From Pyropia haitanensis (taxonomy: Eukaryota > Rhodophyta > Bangiophyceae > Bangiales > Bangiaceae), in NCBI GenBank assembly GCA_008729055.1, contig SDUX01000006.1, positions 3,274,842-3,338,841 on the forward strand: 64,000 nt of DNA. The letters are read 5' to 3'. Shown piece by piece: positions 43,406 to 53,893 of the stretch. The translations under genes and the position numbers were made by a program. The notes under the pieces are model-generated. The model saw nothing but the letters and a program-made list of their open reading frames with translations. It was not told the origin of the DNA and did no database searches. Position 1 is the first letter of the stretch, and each line of letters begins with the position of its first letter.

Positions 43406-44158
43406 GGGGGCCGCGATCACGTCGGATGGGGGCGATGTATCGCTGAGAACGGGTGCCGGATCAACCGAGAGAAGGTGCACTTCTCCTATATCCCACGCAT
43501 GGACAACAACAACAGCGTTTGGCGAGCTGCTTTTTTTCTCTACGCAGTCGGGAGGCACCATAGACTGATATGGCCAAGTTTGAGCGCGATTGGTGCTCGC
43601 ACTGCACTCCTGCGCTGTTTTTTGCATCCGTCTCGTTACATGGAATCCACCTTTAGGTGGCCGGGGCATGGGGGGATCGCCAGCAAGTGGCATCGCCGGC
43701 CAGGAGCTGAGGCACCGTCGCATCGCATCTAGCCCCATTATTTATGTCTGCGCTCTCTGCGCCTTGCATATATGTATATACTCGTGCGTGGAAGGCAGGT
43801 GCAGCAGATGCGCCTGTAGCGCCGCGGAAAGTCAGCGGCTATAGACACGAGAGACCAGCCGCCTGCAGCGTCGTCGATCGGGGACCCTGTCTCGCTGCAG
43901 CTGTGTAGTCTGCCGTCCGTCCGCTGCGGCTCTGTCGAATACAGTTTTCATGATTCGTAACAATTTCATCAACTTTCAACCGCTGGCGGCTCGACCTTTG
44001 CTCATTTCAAGCCGAGTTCCTTCCGTCCCGATGCCCTTCAACCTCATGCTGCAGCAGGCCGTCGTCCTCTCTCTCCGCGCACTCGTCGATGAGGCGGCGC
44101 CGGCTGCGTCAGAGCAGTCGGGCCGCCCTCCCCTCTACAACCGTGCTTTCCCGCCGCC

Positions 44159-45682
44159 ATGCGTGGCCTGCGCCTCGCCGCCACCCTCTTCCGCGGCGTG
44201 TCACGCCGGGCTGGAGACCCGGTCGCCGGTCGCCGCTCTCCCCAGGCGGCGCGCCCGTCAGCCCCGTGCGGCCCTGCGGCGAGGACGGGTGGTGCTGCAT
44301 GGCCATGTCTTTGGCCGCTGCAGCCGCCCGTCCTACCACCGCCAGTCGCGCTGGGGGCAATGCCTCCGCCGGGGGGTGCTCCCTTGCGGTTGGCCACCCA
44401 CACGGGTGGCAGCCAGCGGGGCCTGTGCTGTCTTCTCCCTCGGGAGCCCTGTTTGCACCGTCTTGGTCGGCCGCCGCCCGCGGCTGCGCGGTTGTCTTCC
44501 ATCCCGACTGAGCGGCGACCGCCGTCGGGGCGCGGTAGGCCGCTTGCGCCCCCCCGGTCTGGCCCGTCGGCCACTGCTACCGACGGCGCCTCCGCCACCG
44601 CCGCCACGCCCACCACCAGGACCGGCACCCCCTCGTCTACAACCCCCCGGTCGCCTGGCAGCAGCGGCGGCGGCGGGTCGCCACCCCCCCACCCTCCCCG
44701 GAGGCCCGAACCGCCGGCGACCATCCCGCTTGCGGCGCTGGAGATCCTGCCCGACGGCACCGTCTCGGCGCGGCAGGTGCAAAAGGCGGACGTTGCGCTG
44801 GAGCTGTCCCTCAACCTGCGGGACCTGCGGGTGGTGGACCCGACCTTCCGCAACGAGTCGCCCGTCATCCTCGCGCGGCCCACCGCGATGGTCATCCACC
44901 TCGTCCACGTGCGCGTGCTGGTGACCGCCACGCGGGTGCTGCTGTTTGACCCGCACCACCCGGCGGTGGCGGCGCTGACGCCCCGCCTGCGGGCGCGCCT
45001 CCTCGACGCGACCCACCCGCTGCCGTTTGAGATGCGCGCCCTCGAGGCCGTGCTCGTGGACGTGTGCTGCGGGATCCGGGAGGAGGTGGCGCGGCTCAAG
45101 CCCAAGGTGCAGGCCGCCCTCCACGTGATGAGCAAGGAGGGGGAGTTTGGCGGGCGCGGCATCACCGAGGGACTCGACGCGCTGCTGCCGCTGGAGATGG
45201 CGCTGAACGAGCTGACGGGCAGCGTTGGCATGGTCCGCACCGCTCTCAACGAGGTGCTGATGAGCGACGAGGACATGAGCGACATGTACCTGAGCTGGAA
45301 GGCCGCGACGGGGGAGGAGCGCGGCGTCGACGAGCACGACGAGATTGAGATGATGGTGGAAGGGTACCTCAAGCAGGTGGACGCGGTCGTGTTTGACCTG
45401 GGGCGTCTCCTCCGGGCGGTCAAGACGACGGAGAACGTGACGCAGATCCGGCTCGACGCGAGCCGCAACCGCATCCTGCGGCTGGAGGTGTTCCTGAACC
45501 TGGGTGCCGTGTCGGTCGCGTCGGCGGCGTGCTTTGCGGGGCTCTTTGGCATGAACCTGCTCAGCGGGCTCGAGGAAGACCCGCACGCGTTTTGGGTGGT
45601 GTCTGCCGCTTCCGCGGGGGTGGCCGCGGTGGTCTTCCGCAGCGTGCTTATGTATCTGCGATGGAAGCGGATCTTTTCGTGA
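44159..45682 (+). CDS. CorA/MRS2-family magnesium channel
   Basis: MRS2 proteins are homopentameric Mg2+ channels, usually of the mitochondrial inner membrane. Intronless, 507 residues from ATG 44159. The first 175 residues are Arg/Pro/Ser/Ala-rich and lack conserved motifs; the start MRGLRLAATLFRGVSRRAG looks like a mitochondrial presequence. The cytosolic/matrix domain is well conserved: RDLRVVDPTF, ILARPTAMVIHL, LPFEMRALEAVL, LNELMS-like LNEVLMSDEDMSDMYLS, then LLRAVKTTENVTQIRLDASRNRI. The hallmark GMN triplet is at residues 464-466 (LFGMNL), between a first membrane helix (about 446-463) and a second (about 477-496). The C-terminus MYLRWKRIFS is basic, as usual. The long unconserved N-terminal extension is the only oddity; in-frame upstream sequence offers no better start. 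Confidence 0.92.
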   Translation: MRGLRLAATLFRGVSRRAGDPVAGRRSPQAARPSAPCGPAARTGGAAWPCLWPLQPPVLPPPVALGAMPPPGGAPLRLATHTGGSQRGLCCLLPREPCLHRLGRPPPAAARLSSIPTERRPPSGRGRPLAPPRSGPSATATDGASATAATPTTRTGTPSSTTPRSPGSSGGGGSPPPHPPRRPEPPATIPLAALEILPDGTVSARQVQKADVALELSLNLRDLRVVDPTFRNESPVILARPTAMVIHLVHVRVLVTATRVLLFDPHHPAVAALTPRLRARLLDATHPLPFEMRALEAVLVDVCCGIREEVARLKPKVQAALHVMSKEGEFGGRGITEGLDALLPLEMALNELTGSVGMVRTALNEVLMSDEDMSDMYLSWKAATGEERGVDEHDEIEMMVEGYLKQVDAVVFDLGRLLRAVKTTENVTQIRLDASRNRILRLEVFLNLGAVSVASAACFAGLFGMNLLSGLEEDPHAFWVVSAASAGVAAVVFRSVLMYLRWKRIFS

Positions 45683-46212
45683 GGGGAGCCTCTGATGATC
45701 GCGGACCTTGATTTTACGCGTGGGCCTGGGCGCGAGCGTGGGGCGGGTCGCGCAGGGGAAGAGGAATGCAGCGACAGACCGGCGCAATGCATTTCCGCCA
45801 TGAGCGCGGCCACCCGCGGGAAGCGCTATGCACAATGTCCCTCAACGCGCGCGTGTGCGCCTATGTTTGCGGCGCGTCAACGGCCACGCGCCGGTGGCGG
45901 TAGGTGGCTTCGTAGCCTGTCTGTGCGCTGTGTTTGCGCGCCAAGTGGCCGGTCGAACCACCCCCGTCACCGTGCGGTCCTGGACGCTGTAAGCCCACCA
46001 CGGTGCGGGAGCGGTCGCAGATGGAGCAGAGCGGCTGTGGTCGGTCGCACCTGGAGAAGAGCGGCTTTGGCCGGTCGCGCCGCGCCAGCCTCCCACGCTT
46101 CAGGCACCGTGCAAGAGCGCCTCTACATACCTACCTTCCACTTCGCTGCTGGCCCACCGGCCGCAGCGGTGGTGAACGCGCGCCCCTCTGCCCTCCCCGT
46201 TCCCCCGACACC
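45683..46212. other. Intergenic between MRS2 and a membrane-anchored protein gene
   Basis: Both flanking genes are on the plus strand. A short 30-bp tandem repeat lies at 46012-46080, 130 bp upstream of the next start codon. No gene is seen. Confidence 0.5.
46012..46080 (+). repeat. 30-bp tandem repeat, two and a third copies
   Basis: Units begin CGGTCGCA and contain TGGAG(C/A)AGAGCGGCT(G/T)TGG. They lie in the presumed promoter or 5' UTR of the gene at 46213, so could bind a regulator; no known site is recognised. Confidence 0.75.
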
Positions 46213-47757
46213 ATGCGGCCGCTGGGCGGCGGCGGCGGTGGCCGGTCGGTGCTGTCCGCGGCGCTCGCCGCGACGGCCGTCACCGCCGCCGCCGCCGGCA
46301 CGACCGCGTACGTCTGCCGCGCGCGGCTCGCGTCGGTGGTCGCGTCGCGTGTCGTCGGCGCGCGCATCGTGGTGGGGGCAGTGGACATTGACGTGGACCT
46401 CCTCGGCCGCCGCCGCCGCCGCCTCCGCCGCGCCCGCGCCGATGTTGGGGCGGGGGGGGGCGCAGACGAGCGAGAGGAGGAGCGCCGCCGCGGCGGTGGC
46501 GGCGGCCCCGCCGTGGGCGTCCGCGACGTGGTGCTCTACGACGACGCCGACCGGGTAGCGCTGCGCGTGCCCGCCCTGCGGGTGCAGCTGTCCACGGACG
46601 ATGGCGGCACGGCGGTCGGGGCGGCGCGTGGCCGCGTCATGGACGTGGATGTGGTGCGGCCGCACGCGTTCCTCATTTTCGACAACCTGCTTCTGACGCG
46701 GTCCAACTGGGGGGGGCTCGCCGCGGCCGCGGCGAAACGGTTTGGAGGCGCGGAGGAGGCGGACGCCCCGCCGCCACCGCCGCCGCCGTCCCGCCGCGGC
46801 CACCGCGGCGTGCCCCCCCGCGCCGCCGCCCCCACCGACGCGCCCGCCCCCGGGGGCGTACGCCTCCGACGGGTGCGGCTCGCCGACGGCGCCGACCTCT
46901 CCGTCACGTCTTCCGTGCTGGGCGCCAACGGCGGCACCCCCCCCCCCCCCCCCTGTCCGGGCGCCCCCTCCTGCCTTCCACCGTCCACGTGAGCGAAGTC
47001 GCCATCACCCCCGCGGACGTCACCTCCCTCGCCGCCGTCGAGGCGGTCGTCGCCGCGCTCGCCGCCCGCGCGTTTGCGACGAGTGGCGCCCGCCGGGGGC
47101 TGCCCCCGCGCGTCGGCGCCGCCGTCAAGGCGTACGTGCGGGCGGCGGCGGCGCAGGGCAGCGCCGGCGCGCGGGCGGCGGCGCGGGGGCACCTGCGGCG
47201 GGTGCGGGAGGAGGTGGAGGAGGTGGACCGGCGGGTGCTGCGGCACTTTGGGCCGAGCCTCCAGACCTTTCGTGTACGTTTGTTTGGCCGTGGGGGGGCA
47301 CGTTGGGTTGTCTGGACGCGGTGGTGGGGTTGGGGGGAGAGTGGCCGCGAGGGAGGACGGGTGGGTGGGGGGGCGGCGTGTCGCGTTGGGCAGGTGTGGG
47401 CGCGGAGTGGGTGCCCACGAGCGGTAACCTCTACAGGTGGTTGCTATTCAGCATGCCGCTGTCGGAGGGAGCTTCCCGTGCGTGAGAGGCGCGAGTTCCC
47501 CATGTGTCGTGGGGGAGGAGTGCAGCGTGCGCTGTTGGGCCTTTGGCCAGCGACTAACGACCGCCTCTGTGCGCTGTTCGGAGTGTGTATGCAGCGGATG
47601 TGGGCGGTGTCGGCGCGGGGTTTGTCCATACGCCGTCTGCGCGGTGGGAGACGGCCGCGAAGGACGCGGCTAAGACGGGCACGAACGTGCTCCGTGCGCT
47701 CGATATGGCGCTCGACGATGCCACTTTCGCCGAAGAGGTCACGCCCGATGTGGACTG
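46213..47757 (+). CDS. Uncharacterised membrane-anchored protein
   Basis: I cannot name this protein. From ATG 46213 it has a hydrophobic N-terminal segment (LSAALAATAVTAAAAGTTAYV), then beta-rich sequence: ARIVVGAVDIDVDLLG, VGVRDVVLYDDADRVALRVP, and a block VDVVRPHAFLIFDNLL with RSNWGGL. A membrane anchor followed by such strands and an SNW motif recalls AsmA-like/repeating-beta-groove lipid-transfer proteins, but this is only a resemblance. The frame switches at a 17-base C run (46937-46953) to one encoding STVHVSEVAITPADVTSLAA and a helical end (LRRVREEVEEVDRRVLRHFG). An intron probably begins at a GTGTAC donor (47272) or nearby; the last exon (from about 47606) encodes GGVGAGFVHTPSARWETAAK and ends TPDVD with TGA at 47755-47757. 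The intron boundaries are not certain; an additional exon near 47437 is possible. Confidence 0.5.
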
Positions 47758-48071
47758 AATCCAGTGCCTCATCAGCGGTCGCGGACTTTGGTGGCTCACG
47801 TTTGCCGTGGGATTGTCTGTCGTTCGAGGCGGAACGAAGCCGACTTTGAAGTTTTTGCAACCAAAATTAGGAGCAGGGTTTGAATAATAACCATGGTGCC
47901 AAGACGTTGGATGCCTGGGTATGTCCACCTTGTCCCTCTGCACCTCAACGATCGATGCGCGTTCACCTCCGTTCTGTGGAGCACCGCTCATGGCACTGTC
48001 CAGATGCCACCCCCCCGCCACCCCACCGCCTGTTCACCCCTAGAGCAACACGAAAGCAATGGCACTCCCAC
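47758..48071. other. Convergent intergenic region
   Basis: 314 bp between the 3' ends of the membrane-anchored protein gene (+) and the LEA gene (-). It is of moderate GC. Nothing is recognised in it. Confidence 0.5.
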
Positions 48072-48773
48072 TCAAGACCTGGCAGAGTCGACCGCACTCT
48101 TGGCAGCCCCCTTTGCCTGCTCCCACTTGTCCGACGCCGCGCTGACGGCGGCGGAGCCCGCCTCCTTGGTAGCTTGCGCCCCTTCCGCCACCGCGTCGGT
48201 CGCCCGGTCCACCACATCATCTGCCGCCACGCGGTCGGCCGCCTCGGCCGACGCGCTGTGCGCGGCGCCCGCCGCGTCCGACGCGTGGTCCCGTGCGGCG
48301 GCCGCGTCCGGCGAGGCCGCGTCCTTTGCGTCGCCCATCACCTCGGCCGCATCGGCCGCCTTATCCGCCGCCGCGTCCCGCACGTCGGCAGCCGTGTCTG
48401 CCGTCGCGTCCCGCACGTCGGCGGCCTTGTCTGCCGCCGCGTCCCGCACGTCGGCGGCCTTGTCTGCCGCCGCGTCCCGCACGTCGACCGCCTTATCCGC
48501 CGCCACCCCCGCCTTTTCCGCCGCCGCGTCCTTTGCGTCGCCGGCCGTGTCGGCCGCCCCCGCGGCCGCGTTCATCACCGCATCCCGCGCGTCGGCCGCC
48601 GCGTCCGTGACCGTGTCGGCGACCGTGCGCGTCGCGGACGCGACCGACGCGGCCGCCGACTTGGCGCTCGCTACCGCCGCCTCGCCCGCCGCCTTCGCCG
48701 AGTCTACGACGCCCCCGCCGGTGGGGGGCGGGGGGCGCGCCGCCGACAGGCGGGCGAGGCTGGTGCGCAGCAT
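48072..48773 (-). CDS. LEA-like protein with 11-residue repeats, probably mitochondrial
   Basis: An intronless 233-residue protein from ATG 48773 to TGA at 48074-48072. The N-terminus MLRTSLARLSAARPP is basic and hydroxylated without acidic residues, like a mitochondrial targeting peptide. The rest is Ala/Asp/Lys-rich amphipathic sequence built on 11-residue units such as DVRDAAADKAA, at least four in tandem, and related AK.AA...V units. That is the pattern of group 3 LEA proteins, which are unfolded in water and form amphipathic helices on drying, stabilising membranes and proteins. Almost no aromatic residue is present (one Trp near the C-terminus). Function by analogy only. A desiccation role would suit an intertidal organism, but ApoA1/apolipoprotein-like helical proteins have similar composition. 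Confidence 0.65.
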   Translation of the reverse strand: MLRTSLARLSAARPPPPTGGGVVDSAKAAGEAAVASAKSAAASVASATRTVADTVTDAAADARDAVMNAAAGAADTAGDAKDAAAEKAGVAADKAVDVRDAAADKAADVRDAAADKAADVRDATADTAADVRDAAADKAADAAEVMGDAKDAASPDAAAARDHASDAAGAAHSASAEAADRVAADDVVDRATDAVAEGAQATKEAGSAAVSAASDKWEQAKGAAKSAVDSARS

Positions 48774-50720
48774 GGTGAAGGGGATGGGAGTGGAAGGAGG
48801 AAGGGGGGGGGGACGGAGGAAGGGGAGGGGGGGGAAGGTGCGTAGGAGGTGAGGGGTGTTGGATAGGGTAAGAGGAAGGCGAGCACGCGAATCACACACG
48901 GGAGCTCAGAGGGGTGTGAAAACGGAAAAAAAGCAGCAGAGGGAGAGCACAGGCGGGGGTCGCAAGCAGGCAGTAGATGCAACCGCGACCAGTCGTCAGA
49001 ACATAGAGACGTTGGATGGCTCTTGTACGAAACACTGCTCACAGACGCCCTCCAGGGGGCGGCCGTCGCGAGCTCGAGCGTGCCACGTTGGTGAAGCCTT
49101 TGCATGCCACCCCATCCACCCCCACCGTGCGGACGGGCGATAGCTGCAGCCGGCGCGGCGGTGGGAAGCGCGTGCAAACGCGGCCACGGGCTTGCACGTG
49201 CCTTCCCATGGGCGGACCCGCACGGCGGTTTGCATCGGGCCGCGCCGCTTCCGTCGCGCGGCCGCGCCACCCAGATCAATTCCATTCAGTCGTCGATCAA
49301 GTGCGACGGGTGACGCGGGGAATGATCCGGTACTGGCCGCCCACCGATCGGCGGCGCCGCCCCCCCCCGTCGCGTCGCGTCGGCGCCGCGGCCGCCGAGC
49401 GGCCCCGCGCCGCGCGCGCGCCCCGCCGCGGCGGCGGCACGGCGGCGGCGCGGGGGCGCCAGCCGGGCGCCGCCGCGGTGGCCGGCCGGCCAGCCAGCAC
49501 CGCGGCGCGGCCGCGGCGGCGCCCCACGGCCGGCCGCCACCCTGGCTGGCCGCCCCGCGCCGCGCAGCCGCCACGCCGGCCGGCCGGCCACGCCGGCGGC
49601 TGGCTCCGTCGCCGCGAGCGGCGGCGCGGGGGGCGGGGGTGGTGGGGGCGCCGACTGGCTCCGCCACTGCCCCCCCCCCCCCGCCCCCCTTGTTTTTTTT
49701 TTTGCGACCGGCCACCCCCGACCACCAGTGGGAAGGGGGGGGGGGGGGGGGGAAGCGACGGTGCGCACCCGCCACCGCGCGGCAGCGGCAGCGGCGGCCG
49801 ACGCGTGGTGGGGGGGGGGGGGGGAATGATCCCGTGACGCGCGCGTGTCGTCGCGGGCGGTGCGTGGCGGGAGGGCCGGCGCAGCGGCGGCGGCCACGGC
49901 GGCGGCGGCGCCGCCGCTGTGGCGCGATCGTTGCCGCGCACACCACTGTCGCGGCGGCGCGGGCTGGCCGCCCCGTCGACCTCCCCCCCCCCCCCCATTC
50001 GTTTGCTGGCGGTGGGGCGAGGAAAAAAATAAAACAAAAGAAAAATACACAAGAGCGTGACGGCGGGGCAGTTGCGCGGACTTGGCCCTACCGTTTCCGC
50101 CGGCTGCCGCTGGTCTGGGCGGGACACCACCCCCGCTGCCGCTGTTTCCACCTCCGGGGCGGGGGGGGGGGGGGGGTGGGCGGGGGCGGCCGGCACGTAC
50201 AGGGTGGAGTCTTGCGGGAGTCGGAATGGACGGGAGGCGGTGGCTGCGCGGCTACCCCGGTGGTGTCTGTCCTGACGCTCAAGGGCGTCCCGCGCCGGAC
50301 GCGCCGTAGGTGGCGGGACAGGGGGTGTTGGCCGCCGCGCCACGCCGCGCCGCTCGCCGGCGCGCGCTTTTTTTTTTTTTTTCGTGGCGGCCCCCCCCGT
50401 GGGACGCCAGGAGAGCGGCGAGGGGGGGGGGGAGGGGGTGCGAGGATAAGGGGGACTGTCGGGTCCGGGGCGGCCTTGCCCTTTTGTCGCCACGCTGGCG
50501 CGGGAAGAGGCCGGGGTGGGCCGACCGCGGCGGGGGAGAGGAACCGTACAAAGGGCGCCGCCGGCTGCAACCGCCGCCCGCCCGTCGCCCGACCGCCGTC
50601 GACCGACGCCGCCACCACCCGCCGTCACGCCGCCCGACGCGCCGCGGTGCGCCCCCCCCCCGCGCGCACGCCGAGTCCCGTCGGCCGCGGCACCACCGCC
50701 GGCACCCTCCGCCCGCCGCC
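48774..50720. other. Divergent intergenic region, GC-rich
   Basis: Upstream of the LEA gene (-) and of the carbonic-anhydrase-like/Hint gene (+). 48780-49320 is moderate in composition; 49340-49800 is CGG/GCC-repeat sequence; G or C runs lie at about 49675-49690, 49735-49753, 49988-50000 and 50162-50176. A T run lies at 50370-50385. Long frames on both strands are compositional. No gene is recognised. Confidence 0.55.
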
Positions 50721-52098
50721 ATGGCGCGCTGCACGCCCCGGCGGCTGGCCGCCGCGGCGGTGGTCGCCGCCGCCGCGGCCGTCGTGGTCGGCGTCGCCCC
50801 CCGCGCCGCCGCGCAGGCGCCGACAACCGACGCGGGGTCGGCGGCGTCGTCACCCCCCCCCCCCGCGCCCCCGACGTCCCCCACCCCCGCCGCGGCGACC
50901 GCGACGCCAACCGCGGCGGCCGGGCGGGACCAGCCGGTGCCGACCTGGTCCTATGGCGGCGCCACCGGCCCCGCGACGTGGCACACGCTCAACCCCGCGG
51001 CGTACGGCGTCTGCGATACCGGCAACGCGCAGTCGCCGGTCAACGTCGCGACGGTCGGCGCCGCGGTCGACGCGGCGGGCACGACCGTCGAGACGCTCGT
51101 CCGGTCGGCGGGCAACACGACGTTTACGACCCGGCGGGTGGCCAACAACGTCATCTTTTCGTGCACCGCGGGGTGTGGGCGGCTGTCGTGGGACGGCCGC
51201 ACCTACGGCCTGGCGGGCGTTGCGGTGCACGCGGCGGCGGAGCACCCGATCGACGGGGTGAACCACGCGATGGAGGTGCAGTTTGCGTTTACGGCGCCGT
51301 CGGGGGCGGCGGTCCGCCTGGCGGTCGTCCTCTCCCTCGCCGTCAAGCCGCACCCGCTCGTCGACGCGCTCGTCGACGCGATCGAGGCAGACGACAATGG
51401 CGGCCGCCTCATTGTTGCGCCCGCCGACATGGCCACCCTTCTTGTGCCAGAGTCGGGCTTTTGCACCTGGTCGGGCAGCCTTACCACCCCGCCGTGCACC
51501 GAGGGCATCCGCTGGTTCCTCCAGACCACCATCCTCGGCGTGACGCCGTCCCAGGTGGCGGCCTTTACCGCCGCCCGCGGCGGCGGCCGCGGCAACGCCC
51601 GGCCGGTGCAGCCCGGCAGCAACGCCACGCGCGTGACGGGCTGCTACGGGCCGCCGCCGCCGACGCCGCCGCCGACGCCGCCGCCGGCGCCGCCGCCGGG
51701 GTCGTCGGACGGGGCGGGCTCTTCCGGCGGCCGCGGCGACGATGACGACGACGGCAACTCGCTGTGCTTCCCGGCCGCCGCGACGGTCGTCACCGCGGGG
51801 GGAGCGGTCACCGCCCTGGGCGACCTGCCGTCGGGCGCGGCGGTGGCGGTGGCGGTGACCGCGGCGGGCGCGCCGGGCACGCCGCCGTCGGTGGGGGTGT
51901 CCAAGGTGTTTCTGTGGAGCCACCGGCTGGCGGGCGGCTGGCACCCGTTTGTGCGGCTGTCCACCGCCCGCCACGGCTCGCTGACGCTGTCGGCGGGCCA
52001 CCTGGTATACGTAGGGGGGGTCCCCGTGCCGGCGGGCACCGTCGTCGTTGGCGACGTCCTCGCCGCCGTCGCGCCGCCCGCCGACGCGACCTGCACCG

Positions 52099-52136
<38 letters not shown>

Positions 52137-52451
52137 CCGACCGCGACGGCGTCGTCGGCGGCGGCGGCGTGTGGCGGCGCCTCTGGCGGCTTTGTCGCCG
52201 CCCCCGTCACGGCCGTGACGCGCGTGCACGCGGCCGGGCTGTACCACCCGCACACGCTCGCCGGCGAGCCGCTCGTCGACGGCTTCCACGTGTCGGCGCT
52301 GACGACGGCGGTCGGCGGCGGGCGGGCGGCGGGGGCGGCGCTCGCCGCGGCCGCACGGCTGTACGGGCTGGTGGGGTGGGCGTGGGGGGGGTTGGAGGGG
52401 GGGGAGTGGGGGCGCGGCGCGGCCGCGTCGGCGCTCGCGGCGCTCGGCTGA
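50721..52451 (+). CDS. Secreted alpha-carbonic-anhydrase-like/Hint domain fusion
   Basis: An intronless 576-residue protein from ATG 50721. Residues 1-32 are a signal peptide (RLAAAAVVAAAAAVVVGVAPRA). After a Pro/Thr/Ala linker, residues about 75-305 form an alpha-carbonic-anhydrase domain: WSYGG, NAQSPVNV, AEHPIDGVNHAMEVQF and GSLTTPPCTEGIRW. Of the three catalytic zinc histidines, only one aligns: the QFHFH site reads GVAVH (A168, H170) and the ELH site reads EVQ (Q187). The domain is therefore probably inactive as an anhydrase, like animal CA-related proteins. A PPTPPP linker and an acidic stretch lead to a Hint module of the Hedgehog/Hog type: C349 (LCFPAAATVV), LTLSAGHLVYV with H427, and GLYHPHTLAGEPLVDGFHVS. 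Hint modules self-cleave at the Cys and may transfer the upstream domain to a nucleophile. The Thr before the His is Ser424 here. The C-terminus is a hydrophobic/Gly-rich tail. Confidence 0.85.
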
Positions 52452-53893
52452 GGGCTGTCGGTAGGGGGGGGTACCCCGAAAGGGCGGCGCGGCCCGGTCG
52501 GGGGCGGGACGATGGGCCGCAAGGCAGGATGCCCAGACCTTTTGGGCGTCGAGAGGGTAGACGGGGCCGCGTCGCCTCGAGTGTTCTAGATGGCCCGTCA
52601 TGACTGTTTTTGCTTGCTTGGCGTGCGCGCACCACGGACACTGGCGGGTGGGTTTGCCCGGGAATGGGCAGAGCGCGGACGGCCAGCGCTGTGTCCTGGC
52701 GGTCAGCACACCACCCCGTGCCTACGCCTTGGCCGCTGATCCCTCTGACCGCTGGTGTAGCCACGGGACGACGCCGCCACCGCTCTGGCCGTGGCCACCC
52801 CACCGCCCCTTTGTCCCTCCTTTCCCCCACACCCCAAAAAGAGGACGGCGGCGACACAAGAATGACGGCCGGCACAGCTCGCGGCCAAAGTCAGCAGGCT
52901 GGATCTTGGGAATCTCCCACACCGTGGCTGACGAATCTCTGTCTTGTGCTGGGAAGCCACGTCGGCAGACACGCCGACAGCCGGGCCGCCGATCAACGCG
53001 GGGAACGCCGCGCGGGCCGCACGGCCACAGTGGCGGGGGGGGGGCGCTCGCCGCCGCGGCCCGCCCCCTCGCCAGGCGGCACGTGCGTGGAAGCTGCAAT
53101 CCCCTCGGGGGAGAGTGCACCCCCCCGGGCCTCTCTGTCTGTTTGGGTTCCTCCGACTCTTTTGGTTTTTTGTATCTCTCGCGCTCGATCCCTCCGTTCT
53201 GAAAGTTCCCTTTTTCCCAGGCGGAAAGGGGTCGTGGCACTGCTGTGCAACGCTGGGAAGGGTCCGCCCGCTGTGGCCAAGGCCCCGCGCGTGACGATTT
53301 TGTTTTTTCTGTGCTCCAAGACCTGGGTGCTTTTTGCAGCGCGGTTGGCTAGCTCTCCCGCGGCTTTGTGGGAGGCCGCGCACGTGGGATTTTTTGGGCG
53401 GGTTTTCCGCTCGGCTCGGCGGGTGCGTCGACGCCGCGCTACAAGACACTGCCGCCCGCTGGTGCGTTCGCCAGTGGAGCCACGTGTGCGTGCGCGCCGC
53501 CCGCGGCCTCTGGCGTGCACCCGCGGGTGTCCCCTCCCCCCGCGACCCTGCGGTCCCGGCGCGTGTCGAGGTCGGGCGCCGCGCCGCCGCCGCGGCCGCC
53601 GCGCCGCATCGTCCCCGGCAGGCAGCGTGTGCCGCGGTGGCGGCCGCCGTCCCGCTGCCGCCGCCGCCGCGCGGTGCGGCCGACGGCGCTGGGGCGGGTC
53701 ATCAGCGGCGGGCTGCATCGCCGGGCCACCCCCTCGGCGTCCCTTTCCCTCGCACCCCCCGGTGTGTCGCCCTCCAGTTGCTCGCGCGCCTTCTCCTTGT
53801 CCCCCCCCACCCCCCCCCCCCTTGTCGCCCTCCCTGATACACCACCCACTGTACCTGCTGCTCCTTAGCTTGTCCCCCCTGGCGCTCACCACC
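52452..53893. other. Intergenic, upstream of kinase gene
   Basis: Both flanking genes are on the plus strand. Mixed composition with T-rich stretches at about 53155-53175 and 53297-53312; C-rich just before the kinase start. Frames on both strands are unsupported. No RNA gene is recognised. Confidence 0.5.

Larger units (their letters stand above)
41275..44158. other. Long, less GC-rich intergenic region with decayed repeats
   Basis: The largest non-G-rich stretch in the window. It contains an approximately 47-bp element present on opposite strands at 41744-41790 and 43359-43405, and short related motifs (CTTGAAGAGG, TCAAGGAAATTCAAG). C-rich runs lie at 42447-42478 and 42617-42634. No intact gene is recognised; frames are short and lack motifs. 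Transposon fossils are the likeliest content. The last 250 bp should contain the MRS2 promoter and 5' UTR. Confidence 0.55.
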
